Notes: generated by a model from the letters alone, not told the origin. Positions 34,191 to 42,825 are shown, counted from the first letter of the stretch. The stretch is 64,000 nt of DNA from Streptomyces sp. TLI_235 (GCA_002300355.1 NSGV01000003.1:1048612-1112611); one strand, 5' to 3'. Numbers and translations are program-made.

Positions 34191-34676
34191 ATGGCCGTTC
34201 GACGGAAGGACAAGGCGGTGGCCGCGGGTCTGGTCGAGATCGCCGTCTGGTGGGCCGCGCTGACGGGAGTGACGGTGGTGTCGATCAGCACCGTGTCGCC
34301 CGTCGAGACACTGGTCGCCGCCACGGCGGCGCTCGGTGCGGCCTGCGCGGCCCGCGCCATGCGCCGCGCCGCGGGTGTCGGGTGGCGGGGTGCCCGCGGC
34401 GCCGGGCAGGCGGTGTTGCGGCTGCCGTGGGCGGTGCTGTGCGGGTGCGCCGCGCTGTCGGCCGCGGTGGTGCGGCGCCGCGACGACGGAGCGACGGTAC
34501 GCCGGACCGTCCTGCGGGAGGGCGCCGACCCCGGATGGGCGGGCGTCGTGCTGGCCGCCTCGCCGGACACCTGCGTCCTCGACCTGCCACACGAGGACGA
34601 CCCCCTGCTGCACACCCTCGACCGGCGCCCGGGGCCGGTGGAGCAGGCGGTCACCGACCCGGGAGAGCGACGGTGA
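34191..34676 (+). CDS. mnhE: Monovalent cation/H+ antiporter subunit E
   Basis: A 161-aa MrpE/MnhE subunit of a multi-subunit Na+(K+)/H+ antiporter. Two N-terminal membrane helices (VEIAVWWAALTGVTVV and VETLVAATAALGAACAARA) are followed by the cytoplasmic GWAGVVLAASPDTCVLDLP, the conserved E-subunit block. It heads the operon mnhE-F-G and overlaps mnhF by four bases. The operon's large subunits downstream are broken, so the complex is probably inactive. Confidence 0.85.
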   Translation: MAVRRKDKAVAAGLVEIAVWWAALTGVTVVSISTVSPVETLVAATAALGAACAARAMRRAAGVGWRGARGAGQAVLRLPWAVLCGCAALSAAVVRRRDDGATVRRTVLREGADPGWAGVVLAASPDTCVLDLPHEDDPLLHTLDRRPGPVEQAVTDPGERR

Positions 34677-34978
34677 ACGCCTGGACCGCCGCCGCCCTGG
34701 TTCTGCTCGCCGCCGACGTCCCCGCCTGCGTGTGGGCGCTGTCGAGGGGCGGCACCGTCGGCCGGCTCATCGGGCTCTGCCTGCTGTCGAGCGTCGTCGG
34801 CGCGGTGTTCCTGCTGCTGCGCGAGGCCTACGACCGGCCGTCCTGCCAGGACCTCGCGCTGGTGCTGGCCGTCCTCGCCCCCGCCGGGACACTCGTCTTC
34901 ACCCGCTTCGTCACCGGCCGCGGCGACGAGCACGACCGCGACGACGACCACGACACCACGGACGGAGGAACGGAATGA
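34673..34978 (+). CDS. mnhF: Monovalent cation/H+ antiporter subunit F
   Basis: A 101-aa MrpF/MnhF subunit with three membrane helices (TAAALVLLAADVPACVWAL, LIGLCLLSSVVGAVFLLL, DLALVLAVLAPAGTLVFTRF) and an acidic tail. The GTG at 34673 overlaps mnhE (GTGA) and its TGA overlaps mnhG (ATGA), so the three genes are translationally coupled. Confidence 0.85.
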   Translation: MNAWTAAALVLLAADVPACVWALSRGGTVGRLIGLCLLSSVVGAVFLLLREAYDRPSCQDLALVLAVLAPAGTLVFTRFVTGRGDEHDRDDDHDTTDGGTE

Positions 34979-35271
34979 CGGCCGGTCACACCACCGCCCT
35001 GGTGCCGCTCTGGACGGGCGTGGCGTTCGTGCTGCTGTCGGCCTTCGCCCTGGTACGGCTGCGCGGCACGCCGATGCGCCTGCACGCGCTCGCACCCGCC
35101 TCCTGTGCCGGACTGCCGCTGATCGCGACGGCGGTCGCCGTCGAGCAGGGCCTCGGCCGGGCGGCGGCCAAGACGCTGCTCATCGGCCTGCTGTTCGCCG
35201 CCGGCGGCACCGTCACCACGATCGCCGTCGGCCGCGCCGCCCGGCAGGACGAGGACGGGGGAGCCGAGTGA
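34975..35271 (+). CDS. mnhG: Monovalent cation/H+ antiporter subunit G
   Basis: A 98-aa MrpG/MnhG subunit with three membrane helices and the family's LRGTPMRLHALAPASCAGLP. ATG 34975 follows GGAGG and overlaps mnhF; its stop overlaps the next, frameshifted, gene by four bases. It is the last intact gene of the operon. Confidence 0.85.
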   Translation: MTAGHTTALVPLWTGVAFVLLSAFALVRLRGTPMRLHALAPASCAGLPLIATAVAVEQGLGRAAAKTLLIGLLFAAGGTVTTIAVGRAARQDEDGGAE

Positions 35272-35536
35272 ACGACTGGCTGATCGGCGCCGCCCTGCTG
35301 TGGGTGGTGACCGCCGCGACGGTGCCGTCCTCACCCGCGACCCGGTCCGGCAGGCCGTCGTGCTGTCCGCCCTGGGCCTCGGCCTCGCCGTGCTGTTCGC
35401 CGTCCTCCAGGCACCCGACGTCGCCCTCTCCCAGCTGGCCGTCGGCACTGCCCTCACCCCGCTGCTGATCCTGCTGACGGTCCGCAGGATCAGCCGCCAT
35501 CGGGCCCCCGACGACCAGGACGAGGATGCGCGGTGA
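35268..35536 (+). pseudogene. DUF4040 (MnhA C-terminal/MbhD-like) antiporter subunit, frameshifted
   Basis: GTG 35268 begins NDWLIGAALLWVVTAATV, then a one-base shift near 35322 moves the frame to AVLTRDPVRQAVVLSALGL and QAPDVALSQLAVGTALTPLL, the DUF4040 signature of MrpA C-termini and MbhD subunits. Removing the shift would restore a ~88-aa subunit. It overlaps mnhG and the next gene by four bases each. Confidence 0.75.
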
Positions 35537-35998
35537 CGGCCCGCGCCCGGCTGATCCTGGCGCTCGCCGCCGCCGCGGTGATCGCCGCGTTCTTCGCCGC
35601 GGCCTGCACCGACCTGCCGCCGTTCGGCTCGACGAGCCACCCGTACGGCGACCGGGCCCTGGCGGCGGCGCTCGCCCACCCTGCTGCTGCGCCAGGCCCG
35701 CGACGAACGCCACCGCCGGGCCGAGGCCGGACGCGTCCTGCCCACCACCCGGCTCTTCGGCACCCTGCTGCTGCCGGTGGCCCTCGTCGTCGGCGTCTAC
35801 ATCGTCGCCCACGGCCAACTCAGCCCCGGCGGCGGCTTCCAGGGCGGCGTCGTGCTCGCCACCGCCCTGCACCTGGCGTACGTCGCCGCCGACTACCGCG
35901 CCCTGCGGCGGCTGCGACCGCTGGCCGTCCTCGACGTCACGGACTGCGCCGCGGCCGCCTCCTTCACCCTCGTCGGCCTGGCCACTCTCGCCGCGGGA
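35533..35998 (+). pseudogene. MnhB-type antiporter subunit, deleted and frameshifted
   Basis: The N-terminus is readable from GTG 35533 (AACTDLPPFGSTSHPYGDR), up to LAAALAH. About 35 residues that normally follow are missing, and another frame resumes as TLLLRQARDERHRRAEAGRV and YIVAHGQLSPGGGFQGGVVL, the MnhB core. The C-terminus is cut near 35998, where a different subunit begins. Confidence 0.75.
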
Positions 35999-36009
35999 GG
36001 CGCCTCCCC

Positions 36010-36374
36010 GGCGCACTGCTCCTGCTCGGCCTGCTCCTCGGCACCCTGCCCGCGGTCGCCCCCGCCCTGGCGCGCGGCACCACCGACCCGGCGGCGTACC
36101 GGGCCGCCGTCGTGGCGGGCAGCGCGGAACTCCCGCCCGCGGCGGAGGCCGGGTGGACGGCGGCCGGGGTGCTCCTCGGACTGCTGTCCGCGGGCCTGGC
36201 CGTCGCGCTAGCCCTCCTCGCGGTGCACCGGCAGCCTGACACCCACCGCCGCGGGCCGCCGCCCGGGCCGTGCGCGGCCTGCGGCGCCTGCACTCCGGCC
36301 ATCTCGGCGACTACCTCGCCTGGCTGGCCGTCGGCGTCGCCGTGCTCTGCGTGGCCGTCGCCGCGCAGAGCTGA
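36010..36374 (+). pseudogene. MnhD-type (proton antiporter) subunit, C-terminal remnant
   Basis: Hydrophobic coding sequence (LLLLGLLLGTLPAVAPALA, AAGVLLGLLSAGLAVALALL) shifts frame near 36250 and ends in VRGLRRLHSGHLGDYLAWLA at TGA 36374, the conserved end of MnhD/NuoN-like subunits. mnhC and ~400 residues of mnhD are gone. A deletion fused it to the mnhB fragment. Confidence 0.65.
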
Positions 36375-36386
36375 CGGCCGGTGCGG

Positions 36387-36941
36387 TCAGACGTGCTCCG
36401 GCACGGTGCCGTGCACCCGATCGGGGTGCTTCGCCGCCCGCCAGGTCCGGTCGAGGGCGTGCCGCAGCAGCTCGGCGGCCTCGGCGTGCCGGGCGTCGAG
36501 TACCTCCGCCTGGCGGTCGGCCCGCGCCGACAGGCGCCGCAGCCGGGCGTCGAGCAGGTCGTCCGAGGACGCCGCCCGCAGCGCCCGCCAGAGCGCGGTC
36601 TTGCCCTGGACACCGGAGCGCATCGCCTCGGTCTCCAGCAGGTCGCTCAGCGGCGAGCGGCGCAGTACCCGCCCGTTGAGCTTCAGCCGGCCGGCCAGCT
36701 CCGCGGCCGCACCCAGCAGCATCCGGTGCCGCCGGGGCCGGACGCCGAGCGCCCGCATCAGGGCGACGAGTTCGTCGCGGTCCTCGGCGATCTCCCGGGC
36801 CAGCGACCGCAGGTCGGGGGAGTCCGGGTCGGTCGGATGCTCACGGGCGATCCGGCGGGCGAGCGCCGCACCGCCGTAGGCGCCGGCCAGGTGGTCGTTG
36901 AGGTAGATGGCGAGCCACCGCTCGCCCTCGCGGTCCGTCAT
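36387..36941 (-). CDS. Hypothetical helical protein
   Basis: A 184-aa charged, fully helical soluble protein. ATG 36941 follows GGAGGAA with good spacing. Notable stretches are GERWLAIYLNDHLAGAYGG at the N-terminus and MLLGAAAELAGRLKLNGRVL in the middle. Arg and Ala are abundant. It resembles uncharacterised actinomycete proteins; I do not know a function. It lies directly downstream of an alcohol dehydrogenase fragment on the same strand. Confidence 0.75.
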   Translation of the reverse strand: MTDREGERWLAIYLNDHLAGAYGGAALARRIAREHPTDPDSPDLRSLAREIAEDRDELVALMRALGVRPRRHRMLLGAAAELAGRLKLNGRVLRRSPLSDLLETEAMRSGVQGKTALWRALRAASSDDLLDARLRRLSARADRQAEVLDARHAEAAELLRHALDRTWRAAKHPDRVHGTVPEHV

Positions 36942-36972
36942 GGTGTCGTTCCTCCGTCCGTGCGGTGCGCGG

Positions 36973-37278
36973 TCAGGCCGCAAGGACCGTCGGGTGCAGC
37001 AGGACCTTCGTCCAGCCGTCGTCCCGGTGGTCGAAGCAGCGGTAGCCCCGGGGGGCCTCGGTGAGCGGCAGTTCGTGGGAGACCAGGAAGGACGGCTCCG
37101 CCCGCCCGGCGACGATGAGGTCGCGCAGCCGGGCGTTGTACCGCTTCACCGGGCACTGGCCGGTGCCCATCCGCTGGCCCTTGGTGAAGAAGGTGCCGTA
37201 ATCGAAGCCGATCCGGCCCTCCTTTGCGCCCTCGGTGGCGGCCTCCGGGTCCTCGGGGACGTAGACGCCGACCACACC
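36973..37278 (-). pseudogene. Zinc-dependent alcohol/formaldehyde dehydrogenase, C-terminal fragment
   Basis: About 100 codons of the C-terminus: GGIGVVGVYVPEDPEAA, GRIGFDYGTFFTKGQRMGTG and PSFLVSHELPLTEAPRGY, as in glutathione-independent formaldehyde dehydrogenases. The catalytic and most of the Rossmann domain are missing. It ends abruptly at ~37280, back-to-back with an SDR fragment on the other strand. Confidence 0.75.
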
Positions 37279-37289
37279 GATGCCGCCCG

Positions 37290-37583
37290 CTGTCCGGACG
37301 GGGTGCGGGCGCCCGTCCGGCTGGTGCTCGCCGCCCTGCCGGGCATGCGCGAGCGCCGCAGCGGGACGATCGTCACCATTGCGTCGATCGGCGGCCGTGT
37401 CCCGGCTCCCCACCTGCTGCCCTACGTCACGGCCAAGTTCGCGCTGGCCGGGCTGTCGGCGGGCCTGCGGGCCGAACTCGCCGCCGACGGTATCTCCGTG
37501 ACGACCGTGCTGCCCGGTCTGATGCGCACCGGCTCCCACCGGGCCGCGGCGTTCGCCGGGCGGCCGGAGAGAACGAGTACGCG
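37290..37583 (+). pseudogene. SDR oxidoreductase, middle fragment
   Basis: Reads RERRSGTIVTIASIGGRVP, HLLPYVTAKFALAGLSAGL (YxxxK) and GISVTTVLPGLMRTGSHRAA, then a small slip and NEYA at 37583. Both the N-terminus and C-terminus are missing. Its end lines up exactly with the beginning of the SDR C-terminal fragment at 31125 (EYA joined to WFAPAAG), as if one gene had been split. Confidence 0.7.
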
Positions 37584-37616
37584 AGGCGGGCGCCGCGGTG
37601 CCCCGCGTCATCGCGC

Positions 37617-39404
37617 TCACCCCTTCCCCCGGCCGGGCAGGAACTCCTGGATCTTGGCCTTCATGCCCTGCTTCACCACGGCGGCGCGGTCGCTGTCGCC
37701 GTGCAGCACCGCGGAGGCGGCCGACGTGATCTGGTCCCAGCTGGCGTGCGGCGGGATCGGCGGCACGGCCGGGTCGGTGCGGAAGTCGATGACGAACGGG
37801 CGGTCAGAGGCGAGGGCCTGACGCCACACCGGCTCCACGTCCTCCGGTTGTTCGACCCGTACGCCGTACAGGCCGAGGAGCACCGCGATGTCGGCGTACC
37901 GGACGTCCGGGAGGCTCTGCGAGGCCTCGAACCGGGGGGCGCCCTGCATGGCGCGCATCTCCCACGTGACCTGGTTGAGGTCGTGGTTGTTGAGGACGGC
38001 GACGATCAGCCGTGGGTCCGACCACTCCTGGTGGTACTTGGCCGCGGTGATCAGCTCGGCGAGTCCGTTCATCTGCATGGCGCCGTCGCCGACGATCGCG
38101 ATGGCCGGCCGGTCCGGGTGGGCGAACTTCGCGCCGATCGCGTAGGGCACGCCGGGGCCCATGGTGGCGAGGGTGCCGGAGAGCGAGCCGCGCATGGTGC
38201 CGCGCATCCGCAGGTGCCGGGCGTACCAGTTGGCGGCCGACCCGGAGTCCGCGGCGAGGATCGCGTTCTCGGGCAGCAGGGCGTCGAGGGCGTGCACCAC
38301 GTGCTCGGGGTTGAGCGGGTCCGCCGGCACCTCGGCGCGGCGCTGCATGACCTCCCACCAGCGGGCGGTGTTCTCCTCGACGGTCTTGCGCCAGGTGCGG
38401 TCCTCCTTGTGCTCCAGCAGCGGGATCAGGCGGCGCAGCGACTCGGCGGCGTCGCCGACCAGGTTGGCCTCGAACGGGTAGCGCAGCCCGACCATCGACG
38501 GGTCGAGCTCGATCTGGACCGCCCGGGCCTGGTCGAACTCGGGCAGGAACTGGGTGTAGGGGAAGCTGGAGCCGACCACCAGCAGGGTGTCGCAGTCCCG
38601 CATCAGTTCGTAGGACGGGCGGGTGCCGAGCAGGCCGATCGCCCCGGTCACGTACGTCAGGGTGTCCGGCAGGACGTCCTTGCCGAGCAGCGCCTTCGCC
38701 ACCCCGGCGCCGAGCAGCTCGGCGATCTCCTCGACCTCCGCGCGGGCGTGCCGGGCGCCCTGCCCGACCAGCATCGCGACCTTCTCTCCCGCGTTGAGGA
38801 TCTCGGCCGCGCGGGCCAGGTCCTCCTCCGCCGGGATCGGCGCCCACCGACCGGTGCCGAGGCTGGAGGGGACCTGTTTGAAGGCGTGTGCCGGCGGCTC
38901 GTACTCCAGCTCCTGCACGTCCGCCGGGATGATCACCGCGGTGACGGTGCGCCTGGCCGCGGCCACCCGCATCGCTCGGTCCAGCACGTTCGGCAGCTGC
39001 TCGGGAACGGTGACCATCTCGCAGAACTCCGAGGCCACGTCCTTGTACAGGGTCAGCAGGTCGACCTCCTGCTGGTAGGAACCGCCCATCGCGCTGCGGT
39101 CGGTCTGGCCGACGATCGCCACCACCGGTACATGGTCGAGCCTCGCGTCGTACAGGCCGTTCAGCAGGTGAATGGCGCCCGGCCCCGAGGTGGCGACACA
39201 CACGCCCGTCCGGCCGGAGAACTTGGCGTAGCCGACGGCCTGGAATGCGGCCATCTCCTCGTGCCGGGCCTGCACGAACCGGGGCCGGTCCTCGGCCCTG
39301 CCCCAGGCCGCCAGCAGTCCGTTGATCCCGTCGCCGGGATAGGCGAAGACGTGGTCGACCTCCCATTGCCTGAGGCGCTGCAGTACGTAGTCGGAGACCT
39401 TCAT
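37617..39404 (-). CDS. Thiamine-pyrophosphate enzyme, pyruvate oxidase/dehydrogenase type
   Basis: A 595-aa ThDP- and FAD-dependent enzyme similar to pyruvate:quinone oxidoreductase (PoxB). The N-terminal PYR domain holds the catalytic Glu in ARHEEMAAFQAVGYAKFSG, followed by a central FAD-binding-type domain. The C-terminal PP domain shows IVGDGAMQMNGLAELITAAK with NNHDLNQVTWE, the GDG-N27-NN motif. Likely reaction: pyruvate to acetate and CO2. ATG 39404. A stress-type promoter (GTTT-N15-GGTTAC) lies ~60 bases upstream. Confidence 0.88.
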   Translation of the reverse strand: MKVSDYVLQRLRQWEVDHVFAYPGDGINGLLAAWGRAEDRPRFVQARHEEMAAFQAVGYAKFSGRTGVCVATSGPGAIHLLNGLYDARLDHVPVVAIVGQTDRSAMGGSYQQEVDLLTLYKDVASEFCEMVTVPEQLPNVLDRAMRVAAARRTVTAVIIPADVQELEYEPPAHAFKQVPSSLGTGRWAPIPAEEDLARAAEILNAGEKVAMLVGQGARHARAEVEEIAELLGAGVAKALLGKDVLPDTLTYVTGAIGLLGTRPSYELMRDCDTLLVVGSSFPYTQFLPEFDQARAVQIELDPSMVGLRYPFEANLVGDAAESLRRLIPLLEHKEDRTWRKTVEENTARWWEVMQRRAEVPADPLNPEHVVHALDALLPENAILAADSGSAANWYARHLRMRGTMRGSLSGTLATMGPGVPYAIGAKFAHPDRPAIAIVGDGAMQMNGLAELITAAKYHQEWSDPRLIVAVLNNHDLNQVTWEMRAMQGAPRFEASQSLPDVRYADIAVLLGLYGVRVEQPEDVEPVWRQALASDRPFVIDFRTDPAVPPIPPHASWDQITSAASAVLHGDSDRAAVVKQGMKAKIQEFLPGRGKG

Positions 39405-39462
39405 CGGCCGGCTCCTTCTGCTCCGCTCGGTCGCACGGGACCGGTCAGCCCCTGGAACGCGC

Positions 39463-39487
39463 GTAACCGCTGTCACCGACCCGAAAC
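39463..39487 (-). promoter_or_regulatory. Sigma-B-like promoter (GTTT-N15-GGTTAC-GCGC)
   Basis: On the minus strand, GTTT at 39487-39484, 15 bases, GGTTAC at 39468-39463, then GCGC. One mismatch from the GGGTAC consensus. It drives the pyruvate-oxidase-like gene. Confidence 0.45.
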
Positions 39488-39676
39488 CCGCCGGATTCCG
39501 TTCCGGTCCCGATGGCAGCTCGGACGAACGCGGTCATGCGTGCGCCGGCGCGGCCCAAGCCGCGAGGGTGCTGAGGAAGACGGGGCAGCGCCATGGCCGC
39601 CGCCCTCCAGGCGCGGGCGAGCCGAAGAGCCAACGGGTCGCGACGCGGCGGGCCCGACGGCCCGGGTACCGAACGA

Positions 39677-39916
39677 TCAACCGAGCGGCTGCGCGTGGAC
39701 GGGCGTGTCCGGCACCGGCCGACCCACGAGGTCCAGAACGTGGACCAGGCCGCCGTCCTCAATCTCGACCCGCACCGTGCGGTCCGCGTCCTCGTAGATC
39801 GGGAACCCGTGGAGGCCGTATCCCGCCTGCGCCTCCACCACGACGGCGTCCTGCTCGCCGTGGGAGCCCGCGGGGCCGGGAAACGTCAGCATCCAGCGGG
39901 ACAGCTGTCGCGTCAC
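39677..39916 (-). CDS. DUF6296-like small protein
   Basis: A 79-aa protein from GTG 39916 with GGGAGGTG upstream. WMLTFPGPAGSHGEQDAVVV and GFPIYEDADRTVRVEI resemble DUF6296 of Streptomyces, a small beta-rich domain of unknown function. No signal peptide or membrane segment. Confidence 0.65.
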   Translation of the reverse strand: MTRQLSRWMLTFPGPAGSHGEQDAVVVEAQAGYGLHGFPIYEDADRTVRVEIEDGGLVHVLDLVGRPVPDTPVHAQPLG

Positions 39917-40262
39917 GACGATCACCTCCCTGGTCGACCTTGGGCGGCGGCCCGTCGTCCTACCGCACGCCCTGCGAGGGCCCTGCGCCTGCAGGACGCC
40001 CGCTCTCGGCCCCGGCCGGGAGCGACGGCGGGTCCGGGGACACCGGGGCTCACGGCGGTGCCGGGCTACGGGCTCATGGGGCACCTGCTCGGGGATTCAC
40101 CGGCCGAATCCGAGAGCGGCCCGCCCGCCCTGCTCAGTCGCCCGGACGAGTCGGAGACCGATGCCGGAAACCGGCGGGCCCGGACGACTTCGCCCAGGCA
40201 CGGCACAACGGCGCCGCCGGCAGCCGGAGCACAGCAACCGGCCCCGGTCGGCGGGCGCAGCG
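39917..40262. other. Intergenic stretch, no gene recognised
   Basis: Open frames exist but none shows a family motif or a start with a ribosome site. A segment at 40170-40210 (PDDFAQARHNGAA in one frame) looks protein-like and may be debris of a deleted gene. No hairpin or repeat stands out. Confidence 0.35.
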
Positions 40263-40595
40263 TCAGCGTGCGCCGTCGGCCTGGAACTGGAACAGACCCG
40301 CGGTAGCGGTGAGCCTCAGCAGGCGCGCCACCTGGCGGGAGGGCCGCGCCACCCGCACCGGGACCCCTTCCCGGCCGGCGCGGTCACGGGCTTTCAGTAG
40401 GGCGTTGAGGCCTGAGGAGTCGCAGAAGTCCACCATCGCCATGTCCACCGTGATCGCCGCCCCGCGCGGACAAAGATCCACCGCATCCTCCAGGGCCTCG
40501 GCCAGGGTGGGGACGCTGTGCCGATCGATCTCCCCTTCCAGGAACAGCACCGGCCCCTGCACTCGGGAACCCCTCGTCACCGACAGACCAGACAT
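40263..40595 (-). CDS. STAS-domain anti-anti-sigma factor
   Basis: A 110-aa SpoIIAA/RsbV-like STAS protein. The phosphorylatable Ser is in VDFCDSSGLNALLKARDRA, and the first strands are VLFLEGEIDRHSVPTLAEAL. Family role: the unphosphorylated form binds an RsbW-like kinase and frees its sigma factor; SpoIIE phosphatases reset it. ATG 40595. A GGTT-N16-GGGTAG promoter lies ~70 bases upstream. A RsbW-like gene (40933) diverges from it. Confidence 0.88.
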   Translation of the reverse strand: MSGLSVTRGSRVQGPVLFLEGEIDRHSVPTLAEALEDAVDLCPRGAAITVDMAMVDFCDSSGLNALLKARDRAGREGVPVRVARPSRQVARLLRLTATAGLFQFQADGAR

Positions 40596-40665
40596 GACCC
40601 GACCCACTCCCCTCGACGACCCGAGGCCCGGCGGCAGCGCCGCCCCGGGGTGAACCCCGGCTCGC

Positions 40666-40691
40666 CTACCCCCACACCCGCGCACCGAACC
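40666..40691 (-). promoter_or_regulatory. Sigma-B-like promoter (GGTT-N16-GGGTAG-GCGA)
   Basis: On the minus strand, GGTT at 40691-40688, 16 bases, GGGTAG at 40671-40666, then GCGA, upstream of the STAS gene. Confidence 0.5.
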
Positions 40692-40737
40692 CGGCCCGCG
40701 GCACGTGGGCGGCACCGAGCGCAACGCGCCGCCATCC

Positions 40738-40871
40738 GCCCGCCCCGCCTTGCGGTCGACCTGAGCGGGGGAACCCTCGACTCCGGCGGACTGAACGTCC
40801 TGCTGCGGGCCCGGACCGCGGCAGCCGACCGGGCGCGGCACGTCGAGGAACCGCCCGCCTTCGACGCGTAG
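40738..40871 (+). pseudogene. STAS-domain remnant
   Basis: About 43 codons reading RLAVDLSGGTLDSGGLNVLL then RARTAAADRARHVEEP to a stop at 40871. The DSGGLNVLL block matches the STAS phosphorylation site, but the first half and the last helix are gone. It lies between an intact STAS gene and an RsbW-like gene. Confidence 0.6.
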
Positions 40872-40890
40872 ACGGCTTCGGTCGGGGCAG
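40866..40890 (+). promoter_or_regulatory. Sigma-B-like promoter (GCGT-N15-GGGCAG-ACGC)
   Basis: GCGT at 40866, 15 bases, GGGCAG at 40885, then ACGC, 42 bases before ATG 40933. Confidence 0.5.
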
Positions 40891-40932
40891 ACGCTCGAAC
40901 GGAGATCCTTCGGCCATCGACCAGGAACCGTC

Positions 40933-41442
40933 ATGTGCTCCTCCCCTCACCCCGTGGCTTCGGACCGGCGTCGACTGGACTTCCTGCCCGGCGGCGAACC
41001 GGAGTGCGTGAGCGAGGGCCTGGCCTTCACCAGGGCCGCCCTCGCCGACTGGCACCTGCCGACCGCAGCCGGCCAGGTGGCCGCCGACACCGTTCTCGTG
41101 GCGGCCGAGCTGCTCGCCAATGCCGCCGAGCACGGCGGCCGGCCCCTCTTCCTCCGGCTACACCGCGCTCCTGGGCGGCTGCGCATCGCCGTCACCGACC
41201 CCGACCCCACCCCGCCGAGCCTGGTGAAGCCGCACCGGCCCGAGACGCCGCACGGACACGGCCTGGTCGTCGTCGACCGGATCGCCGCCGATTGGGGCTG
41301 CACCCCCGACGGGCACGGCGGCAAGACCGTCTGGGCCGACCTCCCCCTGCCTTCCCCGGATACCGACCCCGCGGCCGAACCGGACCCCCGCCCCGCGCGC
41401 TGGACGGCGCTGGCCGACCCCGACCCGTTGCTGGACAACTGA
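40933..41442 (+). CDS. RsbW-like ATP-binding anti-sigma kinase
   Basis: A 169-aa GHKL ATPase. N-box: VLVAAELLANAAEHGG; G-boxes: ETPHGHGLVVVDRIAADWG and GGKTVWADLPLP. A ~30-residue Pro/Asp-rich tail follows. Family role: serine kinase of STAS proteins and/or anti-sigma factor. It is divergent from a STAS gene and preceded by a sigma-B-like promoter, consistent with a partner-switching module that is part of its own regulon. ATG 40933. Confidence 0.86.
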   Translation: MCSSPHPVASDRRRLDFLPGGEPECVSEGLAFTRAALADWHLPTAAGQVAADTVLVAAELLANAAEHGGRPLFLRLHRAPGRLRIAVTDPDPTPPSLVKPHRPETPHGHGLVVVDRIAADWGCTPDGHGGKTVWADLPLPSPDTDPAAEPDPRPARWTALADPDPLLDN

Positions 41443-41600
41443 CTCACCTGACGGGCCCAGGAGGGGGTTTCGTCCGGCTGCGATTCGCCGAGCGCTCCGG
41501 GACGTTCGGTGCGGGCCGGTTCGCGGGGAGCATCACATGCTCTGTCGCCACCCGAGTGCGGCGGGGGCGGCTGGCTCACCATCACGAGGCGGCTCGGGCG

Positions 41601-42055
41601 CTACGGGGTGCTCGCTCGCATGGACGTCGGGAGGCGGCTGGTCAAGAGCTGGGCGGCCAGGGCCGCGGCCTGTGCGTGGTCGAAGCCGCCCGTGATCTGC
41701 GTGAAGCCGGTGGTGAGCGCCATGGTCATCCGCCCGCGGGTGGGAAATGACCGTGCCGTCCAGCACGACCGCGACGTGGTTCGCGGGCTCCGTCCCGGCA
41801 GCCGAAGCCGGCTCGCGGCCGCAGGCCACCATCTGCCCGACGGGCTCCGGCGCGACGGGACGAGCAGCAGCAGCCGTGCAGTTCACGGGGAGATCTGCAG
41901 CCGAAGCGGTTCCGGCACCACGCCGACGACCGGTGCACCCGGCGCGGCGACGGCCCCCACCGGCCGGAAGGGAACGCCCTGCGGCTGCCAGGAGCCTCTT
42001 CAACGGCTCAAGGCGCACGGCGTACCTGCCGAGCCCTACTGCAAGGCGTTGGAAG
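41601..42055 (-). pseudogene. SecD-like (SecDF P1 head) domain protein, frameshifted
   Basis: One frame reads EPVGQMVACGREPASAAG and NHVAVVLDGTVISHP, as in SecD P1-head-type Streptomyces proteins. Near 41735 the match moves to another frame: MALTTGFTQITGGFDHAQAA to a stop at 41601. The VLDGxVIS...TGGF pattern is the SecD P1 head. Residues between the two blocks are short by a few, so a small deletion is likely. The N-terminal start is not clear. Confidence 0.5.
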
Positions 42056-42180
42056 GACGCTGACCGCGGGACGGAGTGGTGACCGATGCGCCGACACGGG
42101 TGGCGTCGCAGTGATGAGTTTGCGCGTTCCCGCAGGTCCGGCCATCTCCGACCGAGCCAACCAATCACCGGGAGTAGGGC

Positions 42181-42825
42181 ATGGGCCTCATCCACATCGA
42201 GCTGTTCGCAACCCTCGACCTCGTCGGGCAGGCGCCCGGCGGCCCCGACGAGGACCCGGTGGGGTTCCCGTTCGGCGGCTGGCAGGCACCCCTGCTGGAC
42301 GAGGCCGCCGGGGCGCAGGTCGGTGCCGCGTACGAGGGCACGGACGCCCTCCTGCTCGGCCGGCGGACGTATGACATCTTCGCCGCCTACTGGCCGCACC
42401 AGGAGGGCGGCGAGGACGATCAGATCGCCACGCTCTTCAACAGCGTCCCGAAGTACGTGGCCTCCCGTGGCAGGCCCGACCTCTCGTGGGCCGGATCCGT
42501 GCAGCTCGGCCCGGACCTGGCCGGCGCGGTGCGCGAGGTCCGTGACCGGCACGAGCACGTGAAGGTCGTCGGGAGCCTGAACCTGGTGCAGACCCTCCTG
42601 CGCGAGAAGCTCTTCGACCGTCTCGATCTCTGGGTGCACCCGATCGTGCTCGGCGTCGGAAAGAAGGTGTTCGACGGTGGCGCGGTCCCCACGAACGTCA
42701 CACTCCTCGAACCGCCGGTAGCCAGTCCGAGGGGCATCGTGTACCTGCGCTACGGGCTCGCCGACGGCACCCCCCGAACGGGGGACATGAGCGCACCCGA
42801 TCGCGGTGCTGGGCGCAACGGCTGA
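42181..42825 (+). CDS. Dihydrofolate reductase family (RibD C-terminal) protein
   Basis: A 214-aa DHFR-fold reductase. LIHIELFATLDLVGQAPGGP is the N-terminal strand; DALLLGRRTYDIFAAYWP and VKVVGSLNLVQTLL form the NADPH site, as in RibD C-terminal and YyaP/YwjB-like proteins. Cytosolic and NADPH-dependent; substrate unknown. ATG 42181 follows GGGAGTAGGG. It stands alone, convergent with the SecD-like remnant's strand. Confidence 0.85.
   Translation: MGLIHIELFATLDLVGQAPGGPDEDPVGFPFGGWQAPLLDEAAGAQVGAAYEGTDALLLGRRTYDIFAAYWPHQEGGEDDQIATLFNSVPKYVASRGRPDLSWAGSVQLGPDLAGAVREVRDRHEHVKVVGSLNLVQTLLREKLFDRLDLWVHPIVLGVGKKVFDGGAVPTNVTLLEPPVASPRGIVYLRYGLADGTPRTGDMSAPDRGAGRNG

Noticed and set aside
37224..39797. 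An 857-codon plus-strand frame
   Set aside because: It is antisense to the pyruvate-oxidase-like gene, whose ThDP motifs are unmistakable; the long opening is a by-product of high GC.
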